From: an uncultured Candidatus Saccharibacteria bacterium
GTDB taxonomy: Bacteria; Patescibacteria; Saccharimonadia; Saccharimonadales; UBA5946
NCBI GenBank assembly: GCA_946886435.1
Contig: CAMPIR010000001.1
Span: 1 to 35,843 of the forward strand
Direction: 5' to 3'
Length of the DNA: 35,843 bases
The position numbers and the translations under genes are program-made. How positions within the stretch are numbered: position 1 is the first letter of the stretch; every line of letters starts with the position of its first letter. A model generated the notes under the pieces. It saw nothing but the letters and a program-made list of their open reading frames with translations. It was not told the origin of the DNA and searched no databases. Positions 1-9,284 of this stretch are shown here, piece by piece.

Positions 1-3000
1 ATGGTGTACGTACCCTCCATCAGGTAGATAGTGCCTCCACCCGCTGGAAGCGCTGCGATAGCTGCGTTGATTGCAGCGTCAGCGTTACCCGCAGTCTCGT
101 CGGCACTCGTAACTACGAAGTCGGCTGCGTCCTTGTTCTTGCTGTTATTAGCCGCGACGACGATCGTAGAGCTGCTGCGGTCTGCTTGCCACTTACCGTT
201 CGCATAAACCAGCAGCTGCTTGGTAGTTGTATCAAAGTAAACCATGCCTTCGGTTGGGCTTACTGGGCGAGTGCCGGTCGCACCACCGGTAATTGTGAGT
301 GAACCGCTCGCACCAACCATCAGGTTACTGGCGCCCACTGTCTTTGTGATTGTGTCAACAGTGAGCACATCCACTCCTGCGGCCGTCTGTACCTGGAAGG
401 CGGTGGCCGTATCTGTCGTGTTGCGCAGCGTCAGAGCGTTACTCATCTGCGCACGGTTCGCACCGCTTCGGTACAGTGCCGTGTCGCCGCCGATAGAAAT
501 ACCGCCCCCTGCTCCTTGCACGCTTAGACCCAACTGGCCCGCTGAGCCCATTGTCAAGATATCAGAGCCATTGTTCTGTATCTTGAACTGGCCAGTGCTG
601 CCGCTGGCGATATTGGTTATAAAGTTGGCATCTGTTGTCGTGTTACTGAGCGTAAAGGCGATGTTTCGCGCATCAGTCGTATTGAGCGTGTTGCCGCCGT
701 CAAATGCACCCTGGAGCGTTATTGATGAGCCGCCACCATTAGCGCCAAGGATCCATGCCGTACCGTTCCACATATAGATCTGACCGGATCCCGCAGAAAC
801 AATCGCACCATGCATCGCAAAATCGGTACTACCAGTGTTCATGATATACATCACTCGTCCGGCCGTAGTCGTTGTCGGACTTGGCATAGTTAATGTAACG
901 CCCACCGTTGTCTGAGGGATGGCAATGCCAGTGAAGCGATCGACGGTAGACCCTGCTATACCAATCGGACCATCTGTCGCAAAATCGCTAAGGGTATGTG
1001 TCGTATTGAGAGTACTTCCGCCGTTCGTGAACTGGCCACCGTTGATCGTCAGGTAATTTTCGAATGTCGTTGCGCCGGATACGTTAAGGGTGCTGTTGAT
1101 AGCCGTTGATCCGTTGAGGAATATAGAGCCCGTACCAGTACTGAAGTTGCCGGTGCCGTTATGAGAGAAGTTGCCCGAAGTCTGGATGAAACCAGTGATG
1201 TTCTGGAGGTCACCAGTATTTCCGAGGCGGAGCGTGCCGCCGGTTTCATAGCCACCGCTTGCTGCGTTGAAGTTATCTCCAGTAATGGTTCCTGTGCTAG
1301 TTAGTCCGGTCAATGAACTCAGCGTACCGATGATAGTGGAGTTGCCCGTAACCGCGATACCATTAGTTGCCGTGAGTTGACCGGATACATTCAAGACAGT
1401 GCCGAGAGCGTTCTGGCTGAGCATCGAATCACCAATGGTAAAGCCGGTGCCATTGAACATTGCGATCGTGTTAGCCGTCCCGCTACCGCCGACTGCACCA
1501 CCCGCACCGCCGGAACCGACACAGTTACCAGCAGTCGTACAGACATCAAAGCCAGCTTGCTGGAGGTTACCACTGAAGTTCGCTGTCGGAGCATCATAGA
1601 GCGCAACATTTGCACTCAGGCGGCCGTCAGCCAGTGTACCGCTCGCTATACTGCCCGCGTCAAGATTCGTCAGGAGCGCACCAGAGAGGGCAGGCAGTTG
1701 ACCGGAGGCGTTGAGCTGTACGAGCTGGCTCGCGCCATTGAAGGTATTGCCCTGCACTGTCACATTTGCACTAAGGCGGGCGTCAGCAAGTACGCCAGCG
1801 TTAATATTGCTAGCATTCATATAATAACTGGCTGCTTGACCGTTCAACTGAGCTGCGTTGACGTCCGTGATTGCTGAGCCATTTCCTTGTAGGTTGCTAG
1901 CGACGAGATCTCCTGCAACCGTAACAACACCCGCAGACTCACTCAAGATTGAGTCAGTGATCGTAAACCCGCTGCCGTCAAAGACAGCAAGTGCACCAGG
2001 GGTTCCACTGCCGCCTATGGCGCCACCGCTTGAACCGATACAATTCCCTTGGCTTGTGCAGATAACCGCGTTAACGCCCACTCCATCACTGGCGTTAAAT
2101 GTATAAGTGGCGCCGTTTGCGTTATTGAATGATGGGGTTTTGATGATAACACCACCAGTGCCGGTACCCTGAAGCGTTAGGCTCTGATCGGTACCGCTCG
2201 CCGACAACGTGCTGCTACCGCTCACACTGAGAACACCGCCGGCCTGGCTAAGTATCGAGTCGGCCAGCGTATAACCACTGCCATTAAACACCGCGATTGT
2301 TCCAGCCGTTCCGCTACCACCGAGCGCACCGCCACCTGAGCCAACACAGTTACCTGCAGTCGTACAGACATCACTACCTGCCTGCTGGAGTGTCCCAGTA
2401 AAGTTCACCGTAGCCGCGTCAAGTAGTGCAACGTTAGCGCTTAGGCGACCATCGTCCAGCGTACCGGTCGCAATACTAGATGCGTTGAGATTCGTCAGCA
2501 GCGCACCGGAGAGGGCAGGCAGTTGACCGGAGGCGTTGAGCTGTACGAGCTGATCAGCTCCGTTAAAGACGTTACCCTGCACCGTAACGTTTGGACTAAG
2601 ACGTGCGTCCGCAAGAGTGCCGGCAGAAATATTAGTGGCAACAAGATCAGTCAGTAGCGCACCAGATAATGCAGGTAACTGGGCGGTGCCGTTCAGTTGA
2701 ACCAACTGGCCTGCACCGTTAAAGGCATTACCTTGAAGTGTGACGTTTACGCTAAGGCGGGCGTCTGCCAAGGCACCTGTAGCTATGTTGCTCGCATTGA
2801 GATAATAACTGGCTGCTTGACCGTTCAACTGAGCTGCGTTGACGTCCGTGATTGCTGAGCCATTTCCTTGTAGGTTAGTTGCAACAAGATCCCCTGCAAC
2901 CGTGACAACACCTGCAGCCTGGCTGAGGGCAGAATCGCTAACCGTATAGCCCGTGCCATCAAATACCGGTAATACCCCCGCGGTACCACCTCCGCCGATA

Positions 3001-5540
3001 GCGCCACCAGAGCCAACACAGTTACCGGCCGTCGTACAAACATCGTTGCCGCCCTGCTGGAGTGTGCCAGTAAAGTTTGCTGTTACTGAGTCAAACAACG
3101 CAACGTTTGCGCTAAGGCGCGCATCATCCAGGGTACCTGTAACAACACTGTTCGCATTGAGGTTAGTAAGCAAGGCGCCCGAAATAGCCGGAAGCTGTCC
3201 CGATGCGTTGAGCTGGACGAGCTGATTAGCTCCATTGAACGTGTTGCCCTGCATCGTCACATTAACGCTCAGTCGACCATCATCCAATGTGCCGGCTGAG
3301 ATATTGCCAGCATCGAGATAGTAGCTACTCGCAAAACCACCGAGCAACGCAGCATTGACGTTTGTGACAGCCGAACCATTACCTTGCAGGTTGCTGGCAA
3401 TGAGATCACCTGCGACTGTAACAGCAGTACCACTCTGGCTTAAAAGTGAATCAGTCAACGTATAGCCGCTACCATTGAACACTGCAATTGTTCCGCTTGT
3501 ACCGTTGCCTCCAATGCCCGCGCCTGAACCGACACAGTTACCAGACATCGTACACACATCCTCACCGCCCTGTTGAAGTGTGCCGGTAAAGTTTGCAACT
3601 GCGGCGCTATATAGAGCAACATTGTTGCTCAACCTACCATCCGATAACACGCCGACAGTGATGTTTCCTGCGTTAATATTAGTCACGCCTCCACCGTTAC
3701 CTTGCAGGTTGGTTGCCGCTAAATCACCGGTAACCGTAACTGTGCCTGCTGACTGAGATAAGAGGGAGTCGCCGATAGTAAACCCGCTACCGTTAAATAC
3801 AGCGATTGTTCCTGCGGTCCCGTCACCACCGACACCACCGCCAGCTCCAAGACAGTTACCGACTGAAGTACAAATCGTTGCAGATACCGTACCAGCATCT
3901 GCAGCATTAAACGTGTACGTGGCCCCATTTGGTCCAATGAATCGTGGGACCATGATAGCAACGCTACCTATGCCGCTACCACTTAGGGTTAGATCCTGGT
4001 CGATTCCGCCCGCGCCAACCAGCAACGCGCCCGTGCCCTGCAGCTCTGCGGATCCGATCGATACCACTCCCGATCCAAATGCGTTAAGGCTAAGGTTCTG
4101 ATTGTTTGCAGATGAGATGCTGAGAGAACCAGTTGATGAAACTGCCGTTCCGGATACGTTTAGCCCATTAACGGCTGCGCTCGTTAGGCTACCGCCAGAT
4201 ATAAATGCACCGTTAACGGTGCTGCCCGAAATAGTTGCTCCGTTAATCGTGCCAGCAACAGCAACGTTACCGGCAAACGAAGCATTGCCGCCATTACTAA
4301 CGACGAGACGATCCAGCCCGTTCCCCTGTAGCCTCAGCAAATCACCACCGCCACTGTTATTTATAAATAAGCTCGGACCCGAGCCCGCGTCATCTTGCGC
4401 GGTGCCAGGCTGCAGGAGTACATATGCACCGCCGCCGCCCGTCGAACAATCCATCCCAACGGTACAAATCGTTTGGTTAACTGCACCGCCCGTTGGCAAC
4501 TGGAACGTTCTGCCTTCAGAGACAAGAACCAGCTGGTCACTGCCTGCAGATATCGTGAAGTCCTGACCGGTCGTCAAACTGGAGATCGTGTTCGCACTGA
4601 GCTGGCCAGTCGCCTGCAGATCACCACTGACTACAATCGATCCCCCTGTCTGGCTCAAGATAGAGTCAGCAAGAACTCCTGTGCCGGTGAAGATTGCTAT
4701 CTGCCCATTCGTTCCGGTACCAGTCAGGAGGTCCCCGGCCGTTCCGATACTAAAGACGCCATTACCGGCGCTAGTCACCGTCAGCTGCGGCGAAGCAGCC
4801 TGAATACTTCGTACGCCCGTGTTAGTGATCGTAGTGCCGTTGATTGCAATCCCACTACCTGCTGTAAAGTTAACAGCACCAGTTTGCCCCTGGAGTGATG
4901 TAACTCCTACGGCAGATGTTTGACCCACTGCACTGATTACATCCTGCGTTAACGAAAGTTGACCATTTTGCAACATAAGACCGGTGCCGAGGACAATCTC
5001 GCCGGCAGAGCCACCCAGAGAGCGAACCGACTCGCCTGTTGAGATAGCAACAAAAGCCTGCCCGTCGTAGATATACGGCGTGTCTGAGGCTTTATCGAAG
5101 TAGATCTGGCCTTTCGTGCCTTCTGACGGCCGGTCGGTCGGAGTCAGTATCAACGAATTGTTGGTGCGAAGCTGTCCATTGATGCTCAATGATTGACTGG
5201 TTGAGAGATTTATCGCACCAGAAGGGACGCCACTCAGATCAATCTTTTGGGCCTCATAACGGCCATTAACGCCCGTAAGGCTTGCGTTTTGGCTACTTGC
5301 ATCGCTTCGGTACTTGGCTAAAACAGCAACCGCCAAGAGACCGACAAGTAAAAGGACGACCACAACGGCACCCCAGAGCTTCATGCCGCCCGCCAGCCTT
5401 AACCGGCCAAGCACCGTACCGGTCTGTGGCTGCTGAGATGTCGCCACAGTTAAGTTAGGCGCTGCGCTCTGTTCGCCCGACCCCATGGGTTGACTATTGG
5501 CCATCCCACTATTTATTTCACTTTGTTGTTTGTCTTCCAT
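1..5540 (-). CDS. Giant membrane-anchored repeat protein, C-terminus beyond left edge
   Basis: The frame is open from an ATG at 5540 to the window edge (1,846 codons) with no stop. The first 54 residues are polar and Gln/Ser-rich. Residues 55-75 (LWGAVVVVLLLVGLLAVAVLA) form one membrane helix, so I infer an internal N-terminus and a long exterior region. The exterior carries repeating modules: a GTAGTIAVFNGSGYTL-type block, LQQxGxDVCTTxGNC, NLQGNGSAxTDVNAA, LNASGQLPALSGALLTNL and GTLxDxRLSxNV. Seven CX5C cysteine pairs recur, one per major module. Near the left edge the protein enters a region like the start of a pectate-lyase-type beta-helix (AINAAIAALPAGGGTIYL), cut by the window. The modules resemble phage tail-fibre and large CPR surface proteins; function is inferred as an adhesin or surface fibre. 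A -10 box TATAAT lies 30 nt before the ATG. The only purine-rich stretch, AAAGG, is 1 nt from the ATG, so there is no well-placed Shine-Dalgarno. Confidence 0.85.
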   Translation of the reverse strand, partial: MEDKQQSEINSGMANSQPMGSGEQSAAPNLTVATSQQPQTGTVLGRLRLAGGMKLWGAVVVVLLLVGLLAVAVLAKYRSDASSQNASLTGVNGRYEAQKIDLSGVPSGAINLSTSQSLSINGQLRTNNSLILTPTDRPSEGTKGQIYFDKASDTPYIYDGQAFVAISTGESVRSLGGSAGEIVLGTGLMLQNGQLSLTQDVISAVGQTSAVGVTSLQGQTGAVNFTAGSGIAINGTTITNTGVRSIQAASPQLTVTSAGNGVFSIGTAGDLLTGTGTNGQIAIFTGTGVLADSILSQTGGSIVVSGDLQATGQLSANTISSLTTGQDFTISAGSDQLVLVSEGRTFQLPTGGAVNQTICTVGMDCSTGGGGAYVLLQPGTAQDDAGSGPSLFINNSGGGDLLRLQGNGLDRLVVSNGGNASFAGNVAVAGTINGATISGSTVNGAFISGGSLTSAAVNGLNVSGTAVSSTGSLSISSANNQNLSLNAFGSGVVSIGSAELQGTGALLVGAGGIDQDLTLSGSGIGSVAIMVPRFIGPNGATYTFNAADAGTVSATICTSVGNCLGAGGGVGGDGTAGTIAVFNGSGFTIGDSLLSQSAGTVTVTGDLAATNLQGNGGGVTNINAGNITVGVLSDGRLSNNVALYSAAVANFTGTLQQGGEDVCTMSGNCVGSGAGIGGNGTSGTIAVFNGSGYTLTDSLLSQSGTAVTVAGDLIASNLQGNGSAVTNVNAALLGGFASSYYLDAGNISAGTLDDGRLSVNVTMQGNTFNGANQLVQLNASGQLPAISGALLTNLNANSVVTGTLDDARLSANVALFDSVTANFTGTLQQGGNDVCTTAGNCVGSGGAIGGGGTAGVLPVFDGTGYTVSDSALSQAAGVVTVAGDLVATNLQGNGSAITDVNAAQLNGQAASYYLNASNIATGALADARLSVNVTLQGNAFNGAGQLVQLNGTAQLPALSGALLTDLVATNISAGTLADARLSPNVTVQGNVFNGADQLVQLNASGQLPALSGALLTNLNASSIATGTLDDGRLSANVALLDAATVNFTGTLQQAGSDVCTTAGNCVGSGGGALGGSGTAGTIAVFNGSGYTLADSILSQAGGVLSVSGSSTLSASGTDQSLTLQGTGTGGVIIKTPSFNNANGATYTFNASDGVGVNAVICTSQGNCIGSSGGAIGGSGTPGALAVFDGSGFTITDSILSESAGVVTVAGDLVASNLQGNGSAITDVNAAQLNGQAASYYMNASNINAGVLADARLSANVTVQGNTFNGASQLVQLNASGQLPALSGALLTNLDAGSIASGTLADGRLSANVALYDAPTANFSGNLQQAGFDVCTTAGNCVGSGGAGGAVGGSGTANTIAMFNGTGFTIGDSMLSQNALGTVLNVSGQLTATNGIAVTGNSTIIGTLSSLTGLTSTGTITGDNFNAASGGYETGGTLRLGNTGDLQNITGFIQTSGNFSHNGTGNFSTGTGSIFLNGSTAINSTLNVSGATTFENYLTINGGQFTNGGSTLNTTHTLSDFATDGPIGIAGSTVDRFTGIAIPQTTVGVTLTMPSPTTTTAGRVMYIMNTGSTDFAMHGAIVSAGSGQIYMWNGTAWILGANGGGSSITLQGAFDGGNTLNTTDARNIAFTLSNTTTDANFITNIASGSTGQFKIQNNGSDILTMGSAGQLGLSVQGAGGGISIGGDTALYRSGANRAQMSNALTLRNTTDTATAFQVQTAAGVDVLTVDTITKTVGASNLMVGASGSLTITGGATGTRPVSPTEGMVYFDTTTKQLLVYANGKWQADRSSSTIVVAANNSKNKDAADFVVTSADETAGNADAAINAAIAALPAGGGTIYLMEGTYT
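1684..1727. repeat. 44-bp direct repeat, copy 1
   Basis: Identical to 2509-2552, offset 825 bp (275 codons). It encodes the QLVQLNASGQLPALS part of the protein module. Identity at DNA level, where only protein similarity is needed, suggests recent duplication or gene conversion. Confidence 0.9.
1821..1895. repeat. 75-bp direct repeat, copy 1
   Basis: Base-for-base identical to 2802-2876. The offset is 981 bp, exactly 327 codons, so recombination between copies would delete or add a whole module in frame. It encodes NLQGNGSAITDVNAAQLNGQ and the following AASYY. Confidence 0.92.
2509..2552. repeat. 44-bp direct repeat, copy 2
   Basis: Second exact copy of the segment at 1684-1727, in the same reading frame of the giant repeat gene. 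Confidence 0.9.
2802..2876. repeat. 75-bp direct repeat, copy 2
   Basis: Second exact copy of 1821-1895 within the giant repeat gene. A more diverged third version of the module lies near 3320-3400. Confidence 0.92.
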
Positions 5541-5570
5541 GCCTTTGTATCTGTTGGCTATACAAGAGTT

Positions 5571-5576
5571 ATTATA
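5571..5576 (-). promoter_or_regulatory. -10 box of the giant repeat gene
   Basis: TATAAT on the minus strand, 30 nt before the ATG at 5540. No good -35 is seen 16-18 nt upstream. The rest of 5577-5790 is AT-rich and has no gene. It contains one perfect DnaA-box-like 9-mer (minus TTATCCACA, 5639-5647) and a short hairpin (accc/gggt near 5609-5622). Confidence 0.5.
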
Positions 5577-5790
5577 CACCCGCCTGAACACATAAACTAT
5601 ACAATTTCACCCTTGAAATGGGTCAAAATCTGCAAACCTGTGGATAACTATTCATAGATTGTTATAAATCAAAAGATGACAGTAATAAATACTACAAATA
5701 TAACAGATGTGACCATGGCGTTTTTGGTTTTATAGTAATAGTTACATCACAATGCAGTCGTGCACCACTCGCCTACGTAGCCATTCTCAT

Positions 5791-5828
5791 AAAAAACACC
5801 CTCGGCTTATGGTTGCGGGGGTGTTTTT
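5791..5828 (-). terminator. Intrinsic terminator after the tRNA-Ala/tRNA-Ile genes
   Basis: Inverted repeat AAAAACACC/GGTGTTTTT with a GC-rich inner part. On the minus strand the hairpin is followed by TTTTTTA. It lies about 70 nt downstream of tRNA-Ile and would end the tRNA transcript. Confidence 0.75.
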
Positions 5829-5896
5829 GCTATAACGCACCGTTATACTACGGCGCCCTTTGGGCGCGTATGCTTAACGAAATGTATACTCACATC

Positions 5897-5973
5897 TGGT
5901 GGGCGATGAGGGATTTGAACCTCCGACCTCGTCATTATCAGTGACGCGCTCTAACCAACTGAGCTAATCGCCC
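5897..5973 (-). tRNA. tRNA-Ile(GAU)
   Basis: Cloverleaf of 77 nt with acceptor GGGCGAT/ATCGCCC, D-arm TAGCTCAGTTGGTTAGAGC, anticodon loop CTGATAA (anticodon GAT) and T-loop TTCAAAT. The 3' CCA is encoded. It lies 44 nt after tRNA-Ala, the pair usually found in the 16S-23S spacer, but here the pair is separated from 16S by a protein gene. Confidence 0.97.
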
Positions 5974-6017
5974 ACGGGTGTGAGTATGCATGCGGCCATC
6001 GTAAAAATATAAAAACC

Positions 6018-6094
6018 TGGTGGAGCGTCGGGGACTCGAACCCCGGACCCCCTGCTTGCAAAGCAGGTGCTCTAGCCAACTGAGCTAACGCCCC
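6018..6094 (-). tRNA. tRNA-Ala(UGC)
   Basis: Cloverleaf of 77 nt with acceptor GGGGCGT/ACGCTCC (one G-U pair), anticodon loop TTTGCAA (anticodon TGC) and T-loop TTCGAGT. The 3' CCA is encoded. It is first of a two-tRNA unit with tRNA-Ile; no confident promoter was seen immediately upstream. Confidence 0.97.
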
Positions 6095-6170
6095 ATGAAT
6101 AGGTTTATTGATACATGATCGTACGTGTGTGGTTTTGGAAGGTACTAAGGGGTTGGTTAAAGCCCTGTCG

Positions 6171-6201
6171 GCAGCTGTTTGGCTAACCGAGCTAACGTCC
6201 C
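6171..6201 (-). pseudogene. 5'-half tRNA-Ala-like remnant
   Basis: On the minus strand, GGGACGTTAGCTCGGTTAGC matches the acceptor strand and D-arm of the adjacent tRNA-Ala with about four transitions over the first 22 nt. It then diverges. No anticodon arm, T-arm or matching 3' acceptor strand follows. It lies about 80 nt upstream of tRNA-Ala, so it is probably a decayed partial duplicate. The match is short and could be chance. Confidence 0.4.
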
Positions 6202-6268
6202 AAGATTTTAAATGACCGCGACGGTCAGAGGACATTGTACCAGATAAACAGGGGCGGATGCAAGGTTT

Positions 6269-6886
6269 TTAGAGCGCCCGTGAACCCAACGAGCGGACAT
6301 AACGTTCATGGGTTATCTCGAGTACCTCTTCTAAACGAGCATCGGTCATTCCGTGAAGGCGAAGATCGGTATCAACCGCCTCGTTATGGGGGTAATGCAT
6401 AACTACGTGAGACCAGGTGGCCAGAGCCGTGTTCGGTACCACCCCTCTGTCATCGAGCAGAGCGATTCCATTATACAGATGCTTATTTTTAGTGATGACG
6501 GCGTCCTCCGACACGTGGTTTCCGAAAACTCCATCGAAATGTTCCGTCAGCCAGTGACGCTTCTCTATCTCGCATGCAGGATGAGCACTCAGGGGCGAGC
6601 TCAACACTCGCGGCTGCCATCCTCGGTCTATCATGCGCTGCCAGCCCTCTAGCGCACCCTCTAGGACAGGCAACGACTTAAAGAAACCAGCTTCTACATA
6701 CACTTCTTTGATCTCACTGCTGTGTTCAGGATAGTCATCGGCAATATAAAAGTTATCACGGCTTCTATCACCTTTAAACGCTACGTGACGAGACTTCATT
6801 CGCGAGATGATCTCCTCATCAAACCCGGCAATAACATTGTCCATATCAACGTAGACGGTCTTTTCGGGTATGTATCGTTCAGCCAT
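6269..6886 (-). CDS. 5'(3')-deoxyribonucleotidase-like HAD hydrolase (NT5C family)
   Basis: Predicted 205 residues. The N-terminus carries the HAD motif VYVDMDNVIAGFDEE, where the two Asp of DxD are the expected nucleophile and acid/base. VLSSPLSAH is the likely motif II with its Ser, KNKHLYNG the Lys region, and LLDDRG the acidic motif. Family members dephosphorylate (deoxy)nucleoside monophosphates in the cytosol, fitting nucleotide salvage in a reduced genome. The gene sits between the 16S terminator and the tRNAs. The start is uncertain: I chose the ATG at 6886 because it directly precedes the conserved core. An ATG at 6925 with an upstream AGAGG would add 13 residues. A second family member lies at 31065-31673. 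Confidence 0.78.
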   Translation of the reverse strand: MAERYIPEKTVYVDMDNVIAGFDEEIISRMKSRHVAFKGDRSRDNFYIADDYPEHSSEIKEVYVEAGFFKSLPVLEGALEGWQRMIDRGWQPRVLSSPLSAHPACEIEKRHWLTEHFDGVFGNHVSEDAVITKNKHLYNGIALLDDRGVVPNTALATWSHVVMHYPHNEAVDTDLRLHGMTDARLEEVLEITHERYVRSLGSRAL

Positions 6887-6941
6887 AGTACTAGTTTTCC
6901 ATACCCGCAAAACAAATGCGAGCATAAGCATACACCTCTGA

Positions 6942-6975
6942 ACTAAAAAACCACCCTACTCGAGTGGTTTTTTAG
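6942..6975 (-). terminator. Terminator directly after the 16S rRNA unit
   Basis: Perfect 13-bp inverted repeat ACTAAAAAACCAC/GTGGTTTTTTAGT with T-runs on both strands. It lies 6 nt beyond the 16S 3' processing strand, so transcription of the rRNA unit appears to end here, before any 23S rRNA. Confidence 0.85.
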
Positions 6976-6980
6976 TGTTT

Positions 6981-6999
6981 CACAACTTAGCAATGCAAG
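6981..6999 (-). other. 16S rRNA processing stalk, 3' strand
   Basis: This 19-nt trailer segment is complementary to the leader segment 8720-8738 over its full length (17 Watson-Crick plus 2 G-U pairs). Such stalks enclosing 16S are cut by RNase III-type enzymes. Two further hairpins lie between it and the mature 3' end: GTCCTC/GAGGAC and ATCGTTTTG/CAAAACGAT, near 7050-7100. Confidence 0.85.
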
Positions 7000-7156
7000 C
7001 CTCAATCGTCAGTCCCTGCCATCACTGACAGGAGTATAAGGTGAACTTAGTCTCGTCCTCTTACGAGGACTACATCGTTTTGTAAGCTCAGCAAAACGAT
7101 AAGACCGACCTAGCTCTACTATAGATTACTCGTATAGCAGGCATAGAACTCCCTAG

Positions 7157-8682
<1,526 letters not shown>

Positions 8683-8719
8683 AGATTGTAGTGCTATCGC
8701 ACTACACTGACGAAATTGA

Positions 8720-8738
8720 CTTGCATTGCCAAATTGTG
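8720..8738 (-). other. 16S rRNA processing stalk, 5' strand
   Basis: Leader partner of 6981-6999. It lies 38-56 nt upstream of the mature 16S 5' end. A small hairpin (GTAGTG/CACTAC, about 8689-8706) lies between it and the mature end. Confidence 0.85.
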
Positions 8739-8801
8739 AACGTTCATATACATCTGTATATTGTATCTGCCTCACTCCCTTGAGCGCTCAGACTGATATC
8801 C

Positions 8802-8830
8802 ATCCTACTCTACAGATGGGGGTGCGTCAA
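8802..8830 (-). promoter_or_regulatory. 16S rRNA promoter
   Basis: TTGACG (8830-8825), 17-nt spacer, TAGGAT (8807-8802) on the minus strand, starting 14 nt after the yuiD-like stop codon. A second possible -10 (TACAAT, 8765-8760) lies downstream without a good -35. No terminator is seen between yuiD and this promoter, so read-through from gyrBA into 16S is possible. Confidence 0.7.
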
Positions 8831-8843
8831 GGGTAAAATTGGC

Positions 8844-9284
8844 TTATTTCGTTATTAAAAAAGCAACAGCCAAACCAATCAAAAGCCCGAGGACGGCTCC
8901 TGCACCCACCTCTAGTGGCTTGTGGCCTAGTGCAACATATGGCATTGGCTCTTTTGAAAAGACTGATTTTTCCAACAACTTTAGGAGCGCTAACCCCTGT
9001 TCTCCGGCCGAACGACGCGACATCATCGCATCGTATGCGGTAATCAAGGCGATCACCGCTGTAACGGCGAAGAGGCCTGACTCGACACCGTCGTGAACAC
9101 CGACGACGGTCGCTAATGCGACCATCGTGGCGGTGTGGCCACTCGGCATTCTGCCCGACATATAGAGCTGCCTCCAGCCCCTACCGTCTTTGGCGTGTCT
9201 ATTTAGAAGATACTTAATCGTCTGAGCACAGGCGAACGCGAGGACTGCAGCGAGGATGTAGGCAGAAGCTTCTGGCAACGCCAT
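8844..9284 (-). CDS. Divergent PAP2 / YuiD-like (DUF212) membrane protein
   Basis: Predicted 146 residues. SGRMPSGHTATMVALA near residues 43-58 carries the conserved SGxxPSGH signature of the DUF212/YuiD family, related to PAP2 acid phosphatases. Hydrophobic segments lie near residues 8-25, 50-65, 68-86 and 125-143. Family function is not well established; a lipid-phosphate phosphatase role at the membrane is inference. The ATG overlaps the gyrA stop by one base (TAATG), so it is probably translated by coupling with gyrA. Confidence 0.82.
   Translation of the reverse strand: MALPEASAYILAAVLAFACAQTIKYLLNRHAKDGRGWRQLYMSGRMPSGHTATMVALATVVGVHDGVESGLFAVTAVIALITAYDAMMSRRSAGEQGLALLKLLEKSVFSKEPMPYVALGHKPLEVGAGAVLGLLIGLAVAFLITK

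Noticed and set aside
1500..4500. CRISPR array
   Set aside because: Direct repeats here are long, irregularly spaced, and in frame within a coding region; there are no unique spacers of constant length.
244..4898. Many plus-strand ORFs of 60-180 codons opposite the giant repeat gene
   Set aside because: They are antisense shadows of repetitive, Thr/Ser/Gly-rich coding sequence. They lack ribosome binding sites and the minus frame is open throughout with coherent modules.
5639..5647. Perfect DnaA-box 9-mer TTATCCACA (minus strand), considered as part of an origin
   Set aside because: Only one clear box. A near match near 21437 is isolated. No dnaA, dnaN, AT-rich repeat cluster or parAB is nearby, so an origin call is not supported.
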